Assembly (NCBI GenBank): GCA_023395675.1 | Contig: JAEWYL010000329.1 | Span: forward strand, 1 to 27,797 | DNA: 27,797 nt | Reading direction: 5' to 3' | DNA from: Chloroflexota bacterium | GTDB lineage: Bacteria > Chloroflexota > Anaerolineae > Anaerolineales > UBA4823 | Shown here: positions 8,883 to 17,514 of the stretch, one piece after another | Layout: each line of letters begins with the position of its first letter | Numbering within the stretch: position 1 is the first letter of the stretch | Notes under the pieces: generated by a model | Seen by the model: only the letters and a program-made list of their open reading frames with translations | What the model was told of the DNA's origin: nothing | The model's database searches: none | Made by a program: the position numbers and the translations under genes

Positions 8883-10030
8883 CTGAACGAAACAAACGTC
8901 CACGCTACCTCCTTCCCATGCTTATCACCGGCCTGCTGGTGCTGCTCTGCGGAGCCGGGGCGCTGGCTGCCGGCGCTTTTTTCGGCCTGCCCTTCTACGC
9001 TGAACAGTTCTTTGGCCCGCCGGCCCCCGGTTTGAGCGCTTTTCAACGCGTATATATTTCAGCCCAGCTCGTGACCCAGAGGGAAGCGCTGCTGGAGCCG
9101 CGCCAGCCCTCCGGGCCTGAGCAGTCTTTCGAAATCGCACTGGGTGAGCCCGCCTCATCGGTAATCCGGCGCCTGGAAGCGGACGGCCTGATCCAAAACG
9201 CGGGAGCATTCCGCGCTTACCTGCAGTACAAGGCCCTGGACACCACCCTGCAGGCCGGCGAATACAGCCTTAGCCCGGCCGCGCCGGCAGTGGAAATCGC
9301 CCATTCATTACAGGACGCGACCCCCGGAGAGGTAGAATTTAATGTCCTGCCCGGCTGGAGGCTGGAAGAGATCGCGGCTGCCCTGCCTACCTCGGGCCTC
9401 TCATTCAGCGAGCAGGATTTTCTCGCTGCTGCCGCGCAAATCCCCCCGGGCTATTCCTTCTCGGAGGAGATCCCGGCCGGGGGCACGCTGGAGGGTTTCC
9501 TCAGCCCGGGCAGCTACCGGCTGCCGCGCGAAGCCTCCCCGGATGATTTCGTCCGCAGCCTGCTGGACCGCTTCGAGGATAACCTCGGAGAGAATCTGCG
9601 GGCAGGATTTTCTCACCAGGGCCTCAACCTGTACCAGGCGGTCACGCTGGCCTCCATCGTGGAACGGGAGGCGATGAACCAGGAAGAGATGCCCCTGATC
9701 GCCTCCGTGTTTTACAACCGGCTGGAAGCCGGCACCAAGCTGGACAGCGACCCGACCGTCCAATATGCGCTGGGATATAACCCCGACCAGCAGACCTGGT
9801 GGACCAACCCTTTGAGCCTGGCTGACCTGCAGTTCGATTCGCCCTACAACACTTACCGCTCTCCGGACCTGCCTCCCGGGCCGATCGCCAACCCCAGTCT
9901 CACCGCTCTGCAGGCGGTGGCCTATCCGGCCCAGACCCCATATTTTTACTTCCGCGCGGCCTGCGACGGCTCCGGAAAGCACGATTTTAGCGAGACATTC
10001 GAGGAACACCTGCAGAAGGAGTGCCCGTAA
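8879..10030 (+). CDS. mltG: Endolytic murein transglycosylase MltG
   Basis: Membrane-anchored lytic transglycosylase that cleaves nascent peptidoglycan strands and so sets glycan chain length. The 383-aa protein has a cytoplasmic stub, one transmembrane helix at about 11-35, a LysM-like subdomain near 80-150, and the YceG catalytic domain. The likely catalytic glutamate is E205 in TLEGFLSPGSYRL. Other family signatures are ASIVEREA, VFYNRLEAG, SDPTVQYALG and LPPGPIANPSLTALQAV. Start ATG overlaps the ruvX stop by 4 nt. Last gene of the alaS operon. I see no convincing hairpin terminator in the 213 bp that follow. Confidence 0.95.
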   Translation: MTERNKRPRYLLPMLITGLLVLLCGAGALAAGAFFGLPFYAEQFFGPPAPGLSAFQRVYISAQLVTQREALLEPRQPSGPEQSFEIALGEPASSVIRRLEADGLIQNAGAFRAYLQYKALDTTLQAGEYSLSPAAPAVEIAHSLQDATPGEVEFNVLPGWRLEEIAAALPTSGLSFSEQDFLAAAAQIPPGYSFSEEIPAGGTLEGFLSPGSYRLPREASPDDFVRSLLDRFEDNLGENLRAGFSHQGLNLYQAVTLASIVEREAMNQEEMPLIASVFYNRLEAGTKLDSDPTVQYALGYNPDQQTWWTNPLSLADLQFDSPYNTYRSPDLPPGPIANPSLTALQAVAYPAQTPYFYFRAACDGSGKHDFSETFEEHLQKECP

Positions 10031-10196
10031 GGCACGTCCCGGGGAAATTATCACAACTGAACAGGGGGAGACGGGCGGTCCGTGATCCGGGTAGAGAAGC
10101 CTTCTGGACCTGCTCAAAGTCAGAGAATCTTGTTTGCAAAAGTGAAGCCCAAAGTTCAGAACCGGTACGACCGGTGGATCAGCCAGTTCTGAGAGA

Positions 10197-10209
10197 GTAA
10201 ACCGTTTAC
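10197..10209 (+). promoter_or_regulatory. Palindrome upstream of the sugar dehydrogenase, candidate operator
   Basis: GTAAAC-C-GTTTAC is a perfect 6-bp inverted repeat around one base, 34 nt upstream of the chosen start. It lies in a spacer that also holds two ACCGGT boxes (10161-10166 and 10170-10175) and a 7-bp inverted pair TCAGAAC/GTTCTGA on either side of them. The symmetry suggests a repressor or activator site for the sugar dehydrogenase. No regulator is encoded next to it on this strand. Confidence 0.35.
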
Positions 10210-10243
10210 AGTTGTTCAGACCACAGAGGTGGGAAAGGTAGAA

Positions 10244-11539
10244 ATGATGAAGCGCTGCATAACCGTGTTATCCCTGGTATTGTTATCGCTGTCGGCCGTC
10301 GCGCCGGGCCTCACACAGCGGGCAGAGGCCAGCGTCAGGCCGGAGCAGATACAGCCCTGGCCGGATATTGATTTTGTGGAAATTGTGGACGGTCTGGAAA
10401 GGCCGGTCTATATCACCCACGCCGGGGATGACAGCGGGAGGTTATTCGTGGTCGAGCAGGCAGGCCGCATCCGCATTCTGAAGGATGGAGACCTGCAGGG
10501 CACTTTCCTCGATATCCGCGGCCAGGTACGCTCACCCGCGTCGGGGGGCGGTAACGAAGAGGGCCTGTTGAGCGTGGCTTTTCCGCCCGGCTATGCCCAA
10601 AAGGGGCATTTTTATGTTTACTACACCGGGATGGATGGGAACAATCTTATTTCCCGATTCCAGGTTTCCGGCAATCCGGACCAGGCCGACCCGGGCAGCG
10701 AGGAACCCATCCTGCTCCTGGAGCACCCGACCTACGGGAATCATAATGGAGGCGGGCTGGTCTTCGGCCCGGATGGCAATCTCTACATTGGCACGGGCGA
10801 TGGCGGCGGAGGCGGCGACCCGGGCGAAAACGCCCAGGATCTCAACTCGCTGCTGGGGAAGCTGTTGAGAATTGACGTAGAGACGGGCGGCAGCCAGCCC
10901 CCGACCGGCGCGTACCGCCTGTACTTTCCGCTGGTCCCGAACGGCGAAGGGGATGGGGTGACCGCTTCTCGCCCGTACCGCATCCCCGCAGGAAACCCGT
11001 TTGCGGCCGAACAGAACTCGGCCCCTGAGGTCTGGGCCCTGGGCCTGCGCAACCCCTGGCGCTTCTCCTTTGACCGGGAGACAGGCGACCTGTGGATGGG
11101 GGACGTGGGCCAGGAAACCTTCGAGGAGATCAACTATACGGCGGCGCCTGTTCCGGCCGGGATCAATTACGGTTGGGATATCCTGGAAGGGAACGACTGT
11201 TTCGAACCCTCCTCCAACTGCGGCCAGCCGGCAAATTACAGCCCTCCCGTCATCACGTACCGGCACAACGTCAATAATCCGGACGGCTGTTCCTCGGTCA
11301 CCGGCGGTTTCGTTTACCGGGGAAGCGATTTCCCGGCCCTGAACGGCTTTTATTTCTACGCGGATTACTGTTCGGGAAGGGTCTGGGCAGCCCAGCTCGT
11401 GGGGACAGAGTGGGAGAGCGTGCAGCTCGCCAATACCCGTTTCTGGATCAGCAGCTTCGGGGAGAACCAGGCCGGGGAGCTTTTCCTGGTCGACCTCGTG
11501 GGAGGAAGCGTTTTGAGACTGGTTGAAGGGAGCCAGTAG
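10244..11539 (+). CDS. Secreted PQQ-dependent sugar dehydrogenase (GSDH family)
   Basis: Beta-propeller dehydrogenase that oxidises aldose sugars using PQQ (soluble glucose dehydrogenase / YliI family). The 431-aa protein has a signal peptide, with a basic start, a hydrophobic core at 6-22 and likely cleavage after AEA (residue 29). Family motifs in order: NHNGGGLVFGPDGNLYIGTGDGGGGGDP, beginning at N166-H167 (H167 is the expected catalytic base); LGKLLRIDV; GLRNPWRFSFDRETGDLWMGDVGQ; INYGWDILEG; GGFVYRG; and YADYCSGRVW. I chose the ATG at 10244, which has GGGAAAGG 5 nt upstream; a GTG at 10229 in the same frame lacks a ribosome site. It stands alone, with its 3' end facing the next gene 14 nt away. 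No PQQ synthesis genes are in the window, so the cofactor would have to come from elsewhere. Confidence 0.93.
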   Translation: MMKRCITVLSLVLLSLSAVAPGLTQRAEASVRPEQIQPWPDIDFVEIVDGLERPVYITHAGDDSGRLFVVEQAGRIRILKDGDLQGTFLDIRGQVRSPASGGGNEEGLLSVAFPPGYAQKGHFYVYYTGMDGNNLISRFQVSGNPDQADPGSEEPILLLEHPTYGNHNGGGLVFGPDGNLYIGTGDGGGGGDPGENAQDLNSLLGKLLRIDVETGGSQPPTGAYRLYFPLVPNGEGDGVTASRPYRIPAGNPFAAEQNSAPEVWALGLRNPWRFSFDRETGDLWMGDVGQETFEEINYTAAPVPAGINYGWDILEGNDCFEPSSNCGQPANYSPPVITYRHNVNNPDGCSSVTGGFVYRGSDFPALNGFYFYADYCSGRVWAAQLVGTEWESVQLANTRFWISSFGENQAGELFLVDLVGGSVLRLVEGSQ

Positions 11540-11553
11540 GGCCGGTAAAGCGG

Positions 11554-12984
11554 CTACTTCAGGATATAGTAGGTAGCGCGCTTATCGCCCACCTTGATTA
11601 AAATGCCCTTCGCCACCAGGTCTGCCATATCACGCCGCAGGGTTTCTGCGTGCACATCGGGGCAGAGCTCGGCATATTCGCGATTGGTGATACGCCGCCG
11701 CTTCGCCAGGTAGGCAAGGGCCTGTTCCTGGCGCTGATTCAATCCCTGGTGCTGGTAAACGGCAAGGTCGGGTAGTTGGACGGTCTCCGGCGCTTCGCCG
11801 TACAGCGTGACCCGGAATGTGCCCCCGATCTCCTCGAAATGGGGCCGGCGCAGGCCGCTCTTGCGCATCACATTGACGACCCGGTCGAGGCCGTAGCCCA
11901 GACGCTCCACAAAACCCAGGTCGGAAAGGATCTGGACAATGACGGGATTACGAGAGAAGCGGGCCTCGAGCAGGTTGTCCAGGTTGACCGGTCCGGGCAG
12001 GTTTCCGGGGGATTGCACTTCGATGCGGTCGGAGAAAATATTCAGATGCGTATTATCCCCCTGCAGATTGTAATCCCGGTGAGCCACCGCGTTCACCAGC
12101 AGCTCTCGGACCGCATCGAAGGGATACTCGCTGGTCTCCTCATGCGTGAGGCCGGTCATACGCACGACCTGACGCAGGTTCTCCTTCAGGAAAATTTCCG
12201 CCTGGCGCAGCTGGACGGGAAGTGAACCGCGAATGTCCTGCTTCAGGTAGCGGTCAGAGAAGGCGGTGCCTGAAAAACGGGCTGCAAGCAGGGTAGCGTT
12301 GGGGAGCCACTGTTGGGGGCGGTGCCCGAAAAGCAGCAAGGCGGCATAGGTGGGGCGGAGACTGCCCTCCTCCCGCTTCAGGCAGCCGCGCTTGAGGAGG
12401 AGTTCGATCAGCGGCTCCTCCCCGCCCTGCCATTCGGGCTCCGCCATTCCTAACTGCCGGTTCAGGACCTGCCCGTATGCCTCGATCTGCCCCTGGTCCA
12501 GGTCTTTGAGGCTGGCGCCGGGGGGGCAGCGGGATTCGAACTGGATCACGCCTCGCTCGAGGAGCAGCTGGCGCAGGCGGCGAGCCGGGAGCGGGTTCGT
12601 CTGGGCGCCGTCCCGGCCCAGATAGCGCCCCTCCAGGCTGAAAACATGCGGCAGGCCCGGCGGAACCGTGACCTGGAGCAGTGGAAAGCCTCTCACCTCC
12701 CGCACCTGCGGCAGGGGGAGAACGAGAGGTGGCTCCACCAGCAGAGCAGCCTGAAAAACCCGGTCAATGGCCTCCGGAATATTCTTGACCCCCACCAGCT
12801 GTCCGGAGCGCGGAGAGACGCCCAGAAGCACTATCCCTCCGAAGGAATTTGCCATCCCGACCAGCACGGCAGCCAGGCGGGTGACCGGAGTCTCTTCAGG
12901 GAACCAGTGCAGGCTGGAGTTCATCCCGGCCTCGATCAGCTGAGGCAGGTCAGTTGAAGCGGGTAAGGATTTTTCCGCGGCCAT
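11554..12984 (-). CDS. AlbA_2-HATPase-winged helix protein (RecG-like COG2865 family regulator)
   Basis: A 476-aa protein of the family often labelled transcriptional regulator or RecG-like ATP-binding protein. Residues about 10-130 form an AlbA_2/Schlafen-type domain, with MANSFGGIVLLGVSPRSG at 44-61. Residues about 255-395 are a GHKL-type ATP-binding segment, with ELLVNAVAHRDY at 294-305 and VERLGYGLDRVVNVM at 359-373. Residues about 415-476 look like a winged helix (TNREYAEL...ETLRRDMADLVAKGIL). The family is poorly understood; DNA-binding regulation is inferred from the C-terminus. I chose ATG 12984; an upstream TTG at 13008 has no ribosome site, and the ATG itself has only a weak one. 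Transcribed toward the sugar dehydrogenase, and separated from lon by a 376-bp region full of inverted repeats. Confidence 0.85.
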   Translation of the reverse strand: MAAEKSLPASTDLPQLIEAGMNSSLHWFPEETPVTRLAAVLVGMANSFGGIVLLGVSPRSGQLVGVKNIPEAIDRVFQAALLVEPPLVLPLPQVREVRGFPLLQVTVPPGLPHVFSLEGRYLGRDGAQTNPLPARRLRQLLLERGVIQFESRCPPGASLKDLDQGQIEAYGQVLNRQLGMAEPEWQGGEEPLIELLLKRGCLKREEGSLRPTYAALLLFGHRPQQWLPNATLLAARFSGTAFSDRYLKQDIRGSLPVQLRQAEIFLKENLRQVVRMTGLTHEETSEYPFDAVRELLVNAVAHRDYNLQGDNTHLNIFSDRIEVQSPGNLPGPVNLDNLLEARFSRNPVIVQILSDLGFVERLGYGLDRVVNVMRKSGLRRPHFEEIGGTFRVTLYGEAPETVQLPDLAVYQHQGLNQRQEQALAYLAKRRRITNREYAELCPDVHAETLRRDMADLVAKGILIKVGDKRATYYILK

Positions 12985-13055
12985 ACTCGAGATCAGGGAA
13001 AATCTCAAACAAAATCAAGGGCAAATGCAGAGCTTATGCTGACCTGACCAAAAAT

Positions 13056-13110
13056 ATTGATTCTCGTTGTTGTCTGGGGCGCATCCGCTGCGCTGCACAA
13101 CAAAATCAAT
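13056..13110. repeat. Nested inverted repeat upstream of the AlbA_2 regulator
   Basis: Three arm pairs nest around one centre: ATTGAT (13056-13061) with ATCAAT (13105-13110), TTGTTGT (13067-13073) with ACAACAA (13097-13103), and GCGCA (13079-13083) with TGCGC (13089-13093). The element lies about 70 bp upstream of the chosen start of the winged-helix protein, in its leader or promoter. It could be an operator for autoregulation or a folded RNA leader. Confidence 0.5.
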
Positions 13111-13232
13111 TTTCGGCAGGCTCTACGATTAAATGCGGCCAGTCCGCCCACTTTCAACCGCCAGAAATTATTCTTGCACCTGGTTACAGGTTTACGACCG
13201 GGGTGGTGACAAAGAAACTGCTGTGTAGCTGC

Positions 13233-13331
13233 GGCTTTCTCAAAGTCGAAAGCCAGGCGAGGCTAGAGAGGGATATGGGGTATGGACGGGCGGCAAAACC
13301 TGTGTCAGGCAGCTGCCTGCCCATACCCCAT
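13233..13331. repeat. Inverted-repeat element downstream of lon (copy A)
   Basis: The element has 11-bp perfect arms ATGGGGTATGG (13275-13285) and CCATACCCCAT (13321-13331). Between them sits a 14-bp perfect palindrome, CAGGCAGCTGCCTG (13306-13319). A 7-bp inverted repeat GGCTTTC/GAAAGCC (13233-13254) precedes it. Parts of it recur at 17391-17476, on the other side of folC-lon. It lies just past the lon stop and could act as its terminator, but no T-run follows on the minus strand. Confidence 0.55.
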
Positions 13332-13360
13332 CATTCATGCTTTAGAAAGCCACGGCTGCA

Positions 13361-15943
13361 TCAGTAGAGAGCCTTCCAGAGAGACAGGTTCTCATCTGGA
13401 TGAGGCGGTTGGGCGTGTGCGCCAGGGCTCTGGGCAGGCGCATCGCTCTGGGGTTGATCCACCGGCTGGGCGGCTTTGCGCTTCGAAGAACCTTTTTTCC
13501 GGCTCTGGATGGCGATCGGTTTCTCCTCCGGTTCCAGAGCAATCTCCAGGACTTCATCCATATGCTCGACAGGAATGATCTTCAGCTCGCTGCGCGCCCG
13601 TTTCGGCACATCCACCAGGTCTTTTACGTTGCGTTTCGGTAAGATCACCGTCTCCAGGCCGGCCCGGTGAGCTGCGAGCACTTTCTCTCGCACGCCGCCC
13701 ACGGGCAGCACCCGGCCGCGCAGGGTGATCTCTCCGGTCATGCCGACTTCACGCTTGACCTCGCGGCCGGTGAAAGCAGAGATCAGGGCGGTGGCGATGG
13801 TGATCCCGGCGCTGGGACCGTCTTTGGGGATCGCGCCCTCGGGGATATGAATATGGATGTCCACCTGGTCGAAGATCTCCGCTGCAATTTCAAATTTGCG
13901 GCCGCGCGAGCGGAGGTAGGATAACCCGGCCTGGGCCGACTCCTGCATCACGTTGCCAACCTGACCCGTGATCTGCAGGTTACCCTTACCTTCCAGCACC
14001 AGCACCTCCACCGGCATAATCTCTCCGCCGTTCTCGGTCCAGGCTACGGCAGTAGCCACCCCAATTTCGTTCTGGCGCTCGGCCTCCAGGTTGAAGAACT
14101 GCGGAGGGCCCAGAAAGCGTTCAATCTGCTGGATACCCACATGGGTGGGAAAACGACGGGATTCGGCCTTCATGCGGGCGACTTTGCGGCAGACGCGGCC
14201 TATTTCTCGCTCCAAATTACGCACCCCGGCTTCGAAGGTGTATTCACGGACGATACGCAGGATCGCCTGGTTCGAGATGCCGATCTCGGCCTCGTCCAGC
14301 CCATTCTCCTCGAGCTGGCGGGGGACCAGGAACCGGCGGGCGATCTCAAGCTTTTCCTCCTCGATGTAGCCGGGGAATTCGATCAGCTCCATGCGGTCCA
14401 ACAAAGCCGGGGGGATGGTCCCGATGCTGTTTGCGGTGGTGATGAACATCACCTGCGACAGGTCGTAGGGGAGTTCCAGGTAGTGGTCGGAGAAGGCGAA
14501 ATTCTGCTCGGGATCGAGGACTTCGAGCATCGCTGCCGCGGGGTCGCCGCGGAAATCCTGGCCCAGCTTATCAATCTCATCCAGCATAAAGAGCGGGTTG
14601 ATCGAGCCGGCCCGGCGAATAGTCTGCAAAATTCGTCCCGGGAGAGCGCCGATATAGGTGCGGCGGTGGCCCCGGATCTCTGCTTCGTCGCGCACCCCAC
14701 CCAGCGAGAGGCGCACGAACTTGCGTCCCAGCGCTTCGGCGATGGAGCGCCCGAGGGAAGTTTTCCCCGTGCCCGGAGGGCCCAGGAAGCACAGGATCGG
14801 CTGCCTGCGGCGGCGGGGGTTCAGGCTGCGCACAGCGATATATTCGAGGATCCGCTCTTTGGCGCGCGGCAGGCCGTAGTGCTCGTTTTCCAGCACCTGG
14901 GCGGCATGCTGCACATCCAGGTTGTCTTCTGTTGCATCCGTCCAGGGCAGGTCGAGGATCCAATCAATATAGGTGCGGATAATGCCCACCTCAGGCGACA
15001 TGGGCGGCATCTGGCTCAGGCGTTCGACCTCTTTAACTGCCCGGGCCTGCACCTCTTCAGGGAGGCGGGCAGTGTCAATCCGCGCCTGCAGCTCGCTCAG
15101 TTCGCGCGCCCACAGATCTCCCTCTCCCAGCTCGGTCTGGATCGCCTTCATCTGCTCCCGCAGATAGAACTCGCGCTGAGAGCGGTCCACCTCAGACTGG
15201 GCGCGCGAATGGATCTCGTCTTCCAGTTCCAGGACATCGGCCTCGCGCGCCAGCAGGTTGATGATCAGTTTCAGCCGCTCGAGCGAGTCCAGCGTCTGCA
15301 GAAGCTGCTGGCGGTCTTCCAGGGGAGGGGCGATGGCGGTGACGATCATATCCGCCAGCCAGCCTGGCTCCTCGATATTGAGCGCGTACAGGTAGGCCTC
15401 TTCCGGCAGGCTGCGGTCGAGCTGGACGCATTTCTGGAACAGCTCCAGGGCTGTGCGCATGGTGGCGTCGGTCTGCCGGTCAATCTCCTCATCTTCATAA
15501 AGCGGGCGAGCGCGCACGCGCATAAACGGCTCGAGCTGGGTGAATTCCACAATTTCAACCCTGCGGCGGCCCTGAACCAGGGCAGAGCTGGAGCCATCGG
15601 GCATGCTCAGCAGGCGTCCTACTGCAATCTCCACCCCAACGGGCAGAAAATCCTCCGGCACAGGGTCATCTACTTCCGCATCCCGCTGTGTCAGGGCGAT
15701 GACGGTCTGGTCATTAATCTGGGCTTCTTCGATCGCCAGGAGCGAAGCCTCTCGCCCCACGAAGATCGGGGACACCATATGGGGGAATACCACCAGATCG
15801 CGCAGCGGCAGGACCGGGCATTCGATCAGCCCCTCCTCATCCGGGACTGTATCGGGCACACCGTAGAGTTCCTCGGTCCGGCGGTGAAGCGCATCACCGA
15901 AATCTTCCTCGTCATCATGTAAATACCAGTCGTTATTTTTCAT
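13361..15943 (-). CDS. lon: ATP-dependent Lon protease
   Basis: Cytoplasmic AAA+ serine protease that degrades damaged and regulatory proteins. The 860-aa protein has the N-terminal substrate domain ([20 protein letters not shown]), Walker [16 protein letters not shown], Walker [11 protein letters not shown], and the protease domain with catalytic Ser711 (KDGPSAG) and Lys754 ([11 protein letters not shown]). Their 43-residue separation matches E. coli Lon. After the protease domain comes a non-conserved tail of about 55 residues: a basic patch ([10 protein letters not shown]), then a Pro/Gln/Ala-rich linker, then [10 protein letters not shown]. The ATG has GGGAAG 7 nt upstream and forms an ATGA overlap with the folC stop, so the two are co-translated. 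No CIRCE or HrcA-type heat-shock site is seen next to it. Confidence 0.97.
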   Translation of the reverse strand: MKNNDWYLHDDEEDFGDALHRRTEELYGVPDTVPDEEGLIECPVLPLRDLVVFPHMVSPIFVGREASLLAIEEAQINDQTVIALTQRDAEVDDPVPEDFLPVGVEIAVGRLLSMPDGSSSALVQGRRRVEIVEFTQLEPFMRVRARPLYEDEEIDRQTDATMRTALELFQKCVQLDRSLPEEAYLYALNIEEPGWLADMIVTAIAPPLEDRQQLLQTLDSLERLKLIINLLAREADVLELEDEIHSRAQSEVDRSQREFYLREQMKAIQTELGEGDLWARELSELQARIDTARLPEEVQARAVKEVERLSQMPPMSPEVGIIRTYIDWILDLPWTDATEDNLDVQHAAQVLENEHYGLPRAKERILEYIAVRSLNPRRRRQPILCFLGPPGTGKTSLGRSIAEALGRKFVRLSLGGVRDEAEIRGHRRTYIGALPGRILQTIRRAGSINPLFMLDEIDKLGQDFRGDPAAAMLEVLDPEQNFAFSDHYLELPYDLSQVMFITTANSIGTIPPALLDRMELIEFPGYIEEEKLEIARRFLVPRQLEENGLDEAEIGISNQAILRIVREYTFEAGVRNLEREIGRVCRKVARMKAESRRFPTHVGIQQIERFLGPPQFFNLEAERQNEIGVATAVAWTENGGEIMPVEVLVLEGKGNLQITGQVGNVMQESAQAGLSYLRSRGRKFEIAAEIFDQVDIHIHIPEGAIPKDGPSAGITIATALISAFTGREVKREVGMTGEITLRGRVLPVGGVREKVLAAHRAGLETVILPKRNVKDLVDVPKRARSELKIIPVEHMDEVLEIALEPEEKPIAIQSRKKGSSKRKAAQPVDQPQSDAPAQSPGAHAQPPHPDENLSLWKALY

Positions 15944-17331
15944 AAGGGCGCTTCCCTTGATAAGCGGAGATTGTCTTTGAACCAGGCTTCTCGTGCGCCT
16001 GCGGCTACAAATAAACTGCCTGCCACCAGGACCACCGCAGCCCCACGGGCGCGCCGCACGGCTTCTTCCAGCGCTTCAGGGACATCAGGAACGATCACGG
16101 CAGGGCGCGCGAAACGGTGGGCCAGCTCAACCAGGGTCTCCGGCTCCATAGCGCGCGGGTGGAAAGAGCGGGTAGCGATGACCTGGCTAACGCGGGGCAT
16201 CAATTCCAGGAACATACCCTGAATATCCTTGTCCTCGGAGGCCCCAAAGACCAGGATGACCTCTCGCTGTGGGAAATAATCATCCAGGGCCAGGCGCAGC
16301 CTCAGGGCAGAATCCCGGTTGTGGGCTGAGTCTACCACGATGGGCGGTTCGCGCTGCAGCACTTCGAACCGTCCGGGCCATTCAACCTGGCGAAAGCCCT
16401 GGCGGACGGCCTCCATGCTTACCGGAAGGGCTGGCCTGACCGCATCCAGGGCAGCAAAAGCTGCGGCTGCATTTTCGATCTGGTGCACGCCGAGGAGGGG
16501 TAGATCCAGCTTGAACTGTTCGCAGGGTTGGTAATCCCCGCTCTCCAGGCAGGCATCCACCACCGGCTGTCCGGCGGCAGGCCAGATCATGATCCCCTGC
16601 CCATCCAGAGAGTGGGAAAGGGAGGTGTAGAAATAGTCCCGCCCAAGCAGGATCAGCGGGGCGGAACGTTCTTCGGCAATCTTTTCCAGCGCTTCGCGGG
16701 CTTCATCCGCCTGCGGCGAGACCACCACGGGCACGCCGGGCTTGATAATCCCCGCCTTCTCGCCGGCGATTTCGGCCAGCGTATGTCCAAGGACAAAGGT
16801 ATGGTCGTAGGAGATGGAAGTGATCACCGCTACCAGGGGCTGGACAATATTGGTTGCGTCCAGCCTCCCGCCCAGCCCAACCTCCAGCACCACGGCGTCC
16901 GCCTGCCGGCGCGCAAAAAAAACCAGCGCCAGTGCGGTGGTTATCTCGAAAGTGGTCAGCCCAGGTATGGACTCGATGACCGGTTTGAGCTCTTCGACCA
17001 GCTCGACCAGTTCCTCGTGGGTGATGGGACTGCCGTTGAGCAAGATACGCTCCGTGTAATCGTGCAGATGCGGAGAGGTGTACAGCCCGGTCCTGTAACC
17101 GGCGGCGCGCAGCACGCTGGCGCACAGGGCGGAGACAGAGCCCTTGCCCTTCGTTCCGGCGATATGTATGATGGGATAGGTGCGGTGAGGGTCTCCCAGA
17201 GCCGCCATCAGGGCATGCATGCGCGCCAGATCGAACTGTTCCGGGGCATACCGGAATGATCGGGTCAGGCTGTGATCGACAAAACTGTAGAGATAATCGA
17301 GGGCTTGCCGGTAGGCGGCTTCGATGTCCAT
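15940..17331 (-). CDS. folC: Bifunctional dihydrofolate/folylpolyglutamate synthase
   Basis: Mur-ligase-type enzyme that adds glutamate to dihydropteroate and to reduced folates, a late folate-pathway step in the cytoplasm. The 463-aa protein has the ATP loop HIAGTKGKGSVSA (residues 56-68), YTSPHLHDYTERI, the central ligase motif VGLGGRLDATN, and the C-terminal VVDSAHNRDS and FGASEDKD segments. I chose the ATG at 17331. It has no Shine-Dalgarno, and a -10 box ends only 9 nt before it, so the mRNA may be nearly leaderless. Its stop overlaps the lon start by 4 nt; the pairing of a folate enzyme with Lon is not functionally obvious. Confidence 0.94.
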   Translation of the reverse strand: MDIEAAYRQALDYLYSFVDHSLTRSFRYAPEQFDLARMHALMAALGDPHRTYPIIHIAGTKGKGSVSALCASVLRAAGYRTGLYTSPHLHDYTERILLNGSPITHEELVELVEELKPVIESIPGLTTFEITTALALVFFARRQADAVVLEVGLGGRLDATNIVQPLVAVITSISYDHTFVLGHTLAEIAGEKAGIIKPGVPVVVSPQADEAREALEKIAEERSAPLILLGRDYFYTSLSHSLDGQGIMIWPAAGQPVVDACLESGDYQPCEQFKLDLPLLGVHQIENAAAAFAALDAVRPALPVSMEAVRQGFRQVEWPGRFEVLQREPPIVVDSAHNRDSALRLRLALDDYFPQREVILVFGASEDKDIQGMFLELMPRVSQVIATRSFHPRAMEPETLVELAHRFARPAVIVPDVPEALEEAVRRARGAAVVLVAGSLFVAAGAREAWFKDNLRLSREAPL

Positions 17332-17340
17332 AGTTTTAGG

Positions 17341-17369
17341 ATTGTAACCGCTCCATTAGCAGGATGCAA
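17341..17369 (-). promoter_or_regulatory. Probable promoter of folC-lon
   Basis: On the minus strand TTGCAT (17369-17364) is followed after 17 nt by TACAAT (17346-17341). The -10 ends 9 nt before the folC ATG, so the expected start site leaves a leader of only about 3 nt. The -10 matches consensus in five of six positions, the -35 in three. Confidence 0.5.
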
Positions 17370-17390
17370 GGGGCGCAGAGCATGGCATTT

Positions 17391-17476
17391 GACTTTGAAA
17401 AAGCCACGCCTGACTGATGGGTTAGAGGTGATGGATGGACGGTGCAGCTGTTCGCCCATCCCCTAAGTCCTATTCT
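17391..17476. repeat. Repeat element upstream of folC (copy B)
   Basis: This stretch shares with copy A (13233-13331) the blocks AAAGCCA-GC, TAGAG, ATGGACGG and GCAGCTG...GCCCAT..CCC, in the same order and orientation. It also carries GACTTTGAAAAAGCC (17391-17405), which matches 14 of 15 bases of the minus strand of copy A at 13247-13233. Its own imperfect inverted repeat pairs TTAGAGGTGATGG with CCCATCCCCTAA. It lies between the divergent folC and DUF218 genes. Confidence 0.45.
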
Positions 17477-17502
17477 TGAGAAAACAATGGGGCGCAGAGT
17501 GG

Positions 17503-17508
17503 TAAAAT
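17503..17508 (+). promoter_or_regulatory. -10 box of the DUF218 gene, probably leaderless
   Basis: TAAAAT ends 6 nt before the GTG start, so the transcript would start at or next to the start codon. No Shine-Dalgarno is present. A TTGAGA at 17476-17481 is too far away (21 nt) to be a standard -35. Confidence 0.4.
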
Positions 17509-17514
17509 CCGTGT

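Larger units (their letters stand above)
12985..13360. other. Gene-free region with several inverted repeats
   Basis: No supported gene lies in these 376 bp; reading frames here are short and unlike the neighbours in codon use. The half next to the AlbA_2 gene is richer in A+T than the flanking genes. It holds a nested inverted repeat at 13056-13110. The half next to lon holds a 7-bp inverted repeat GGCTTTC/GAAAGCC (13233-13254) and an 11-bp inverted repeat at 13275-13331, which are described separately. Both flanking genes run on the minus strand, so the region must contain the end of the lon transcript and the promoter of the AlbA_2 gene, though I cannot identify that promoter. Confidence 0.6.

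Noticed and set aside
11540..11553. Terminator between the sugar dehydrogenase and the AlbA_2 gene
   Set aside because: Only a 4-bp GCCG/CGGC stem is possible in and around the 14-bp gap, with no T-run.
14141..15922. 593-codon plus-strand ORF
   Set aside because: It is the antisense shadow of lon, caused by high GC; it has no domain likeness or ribosome site.
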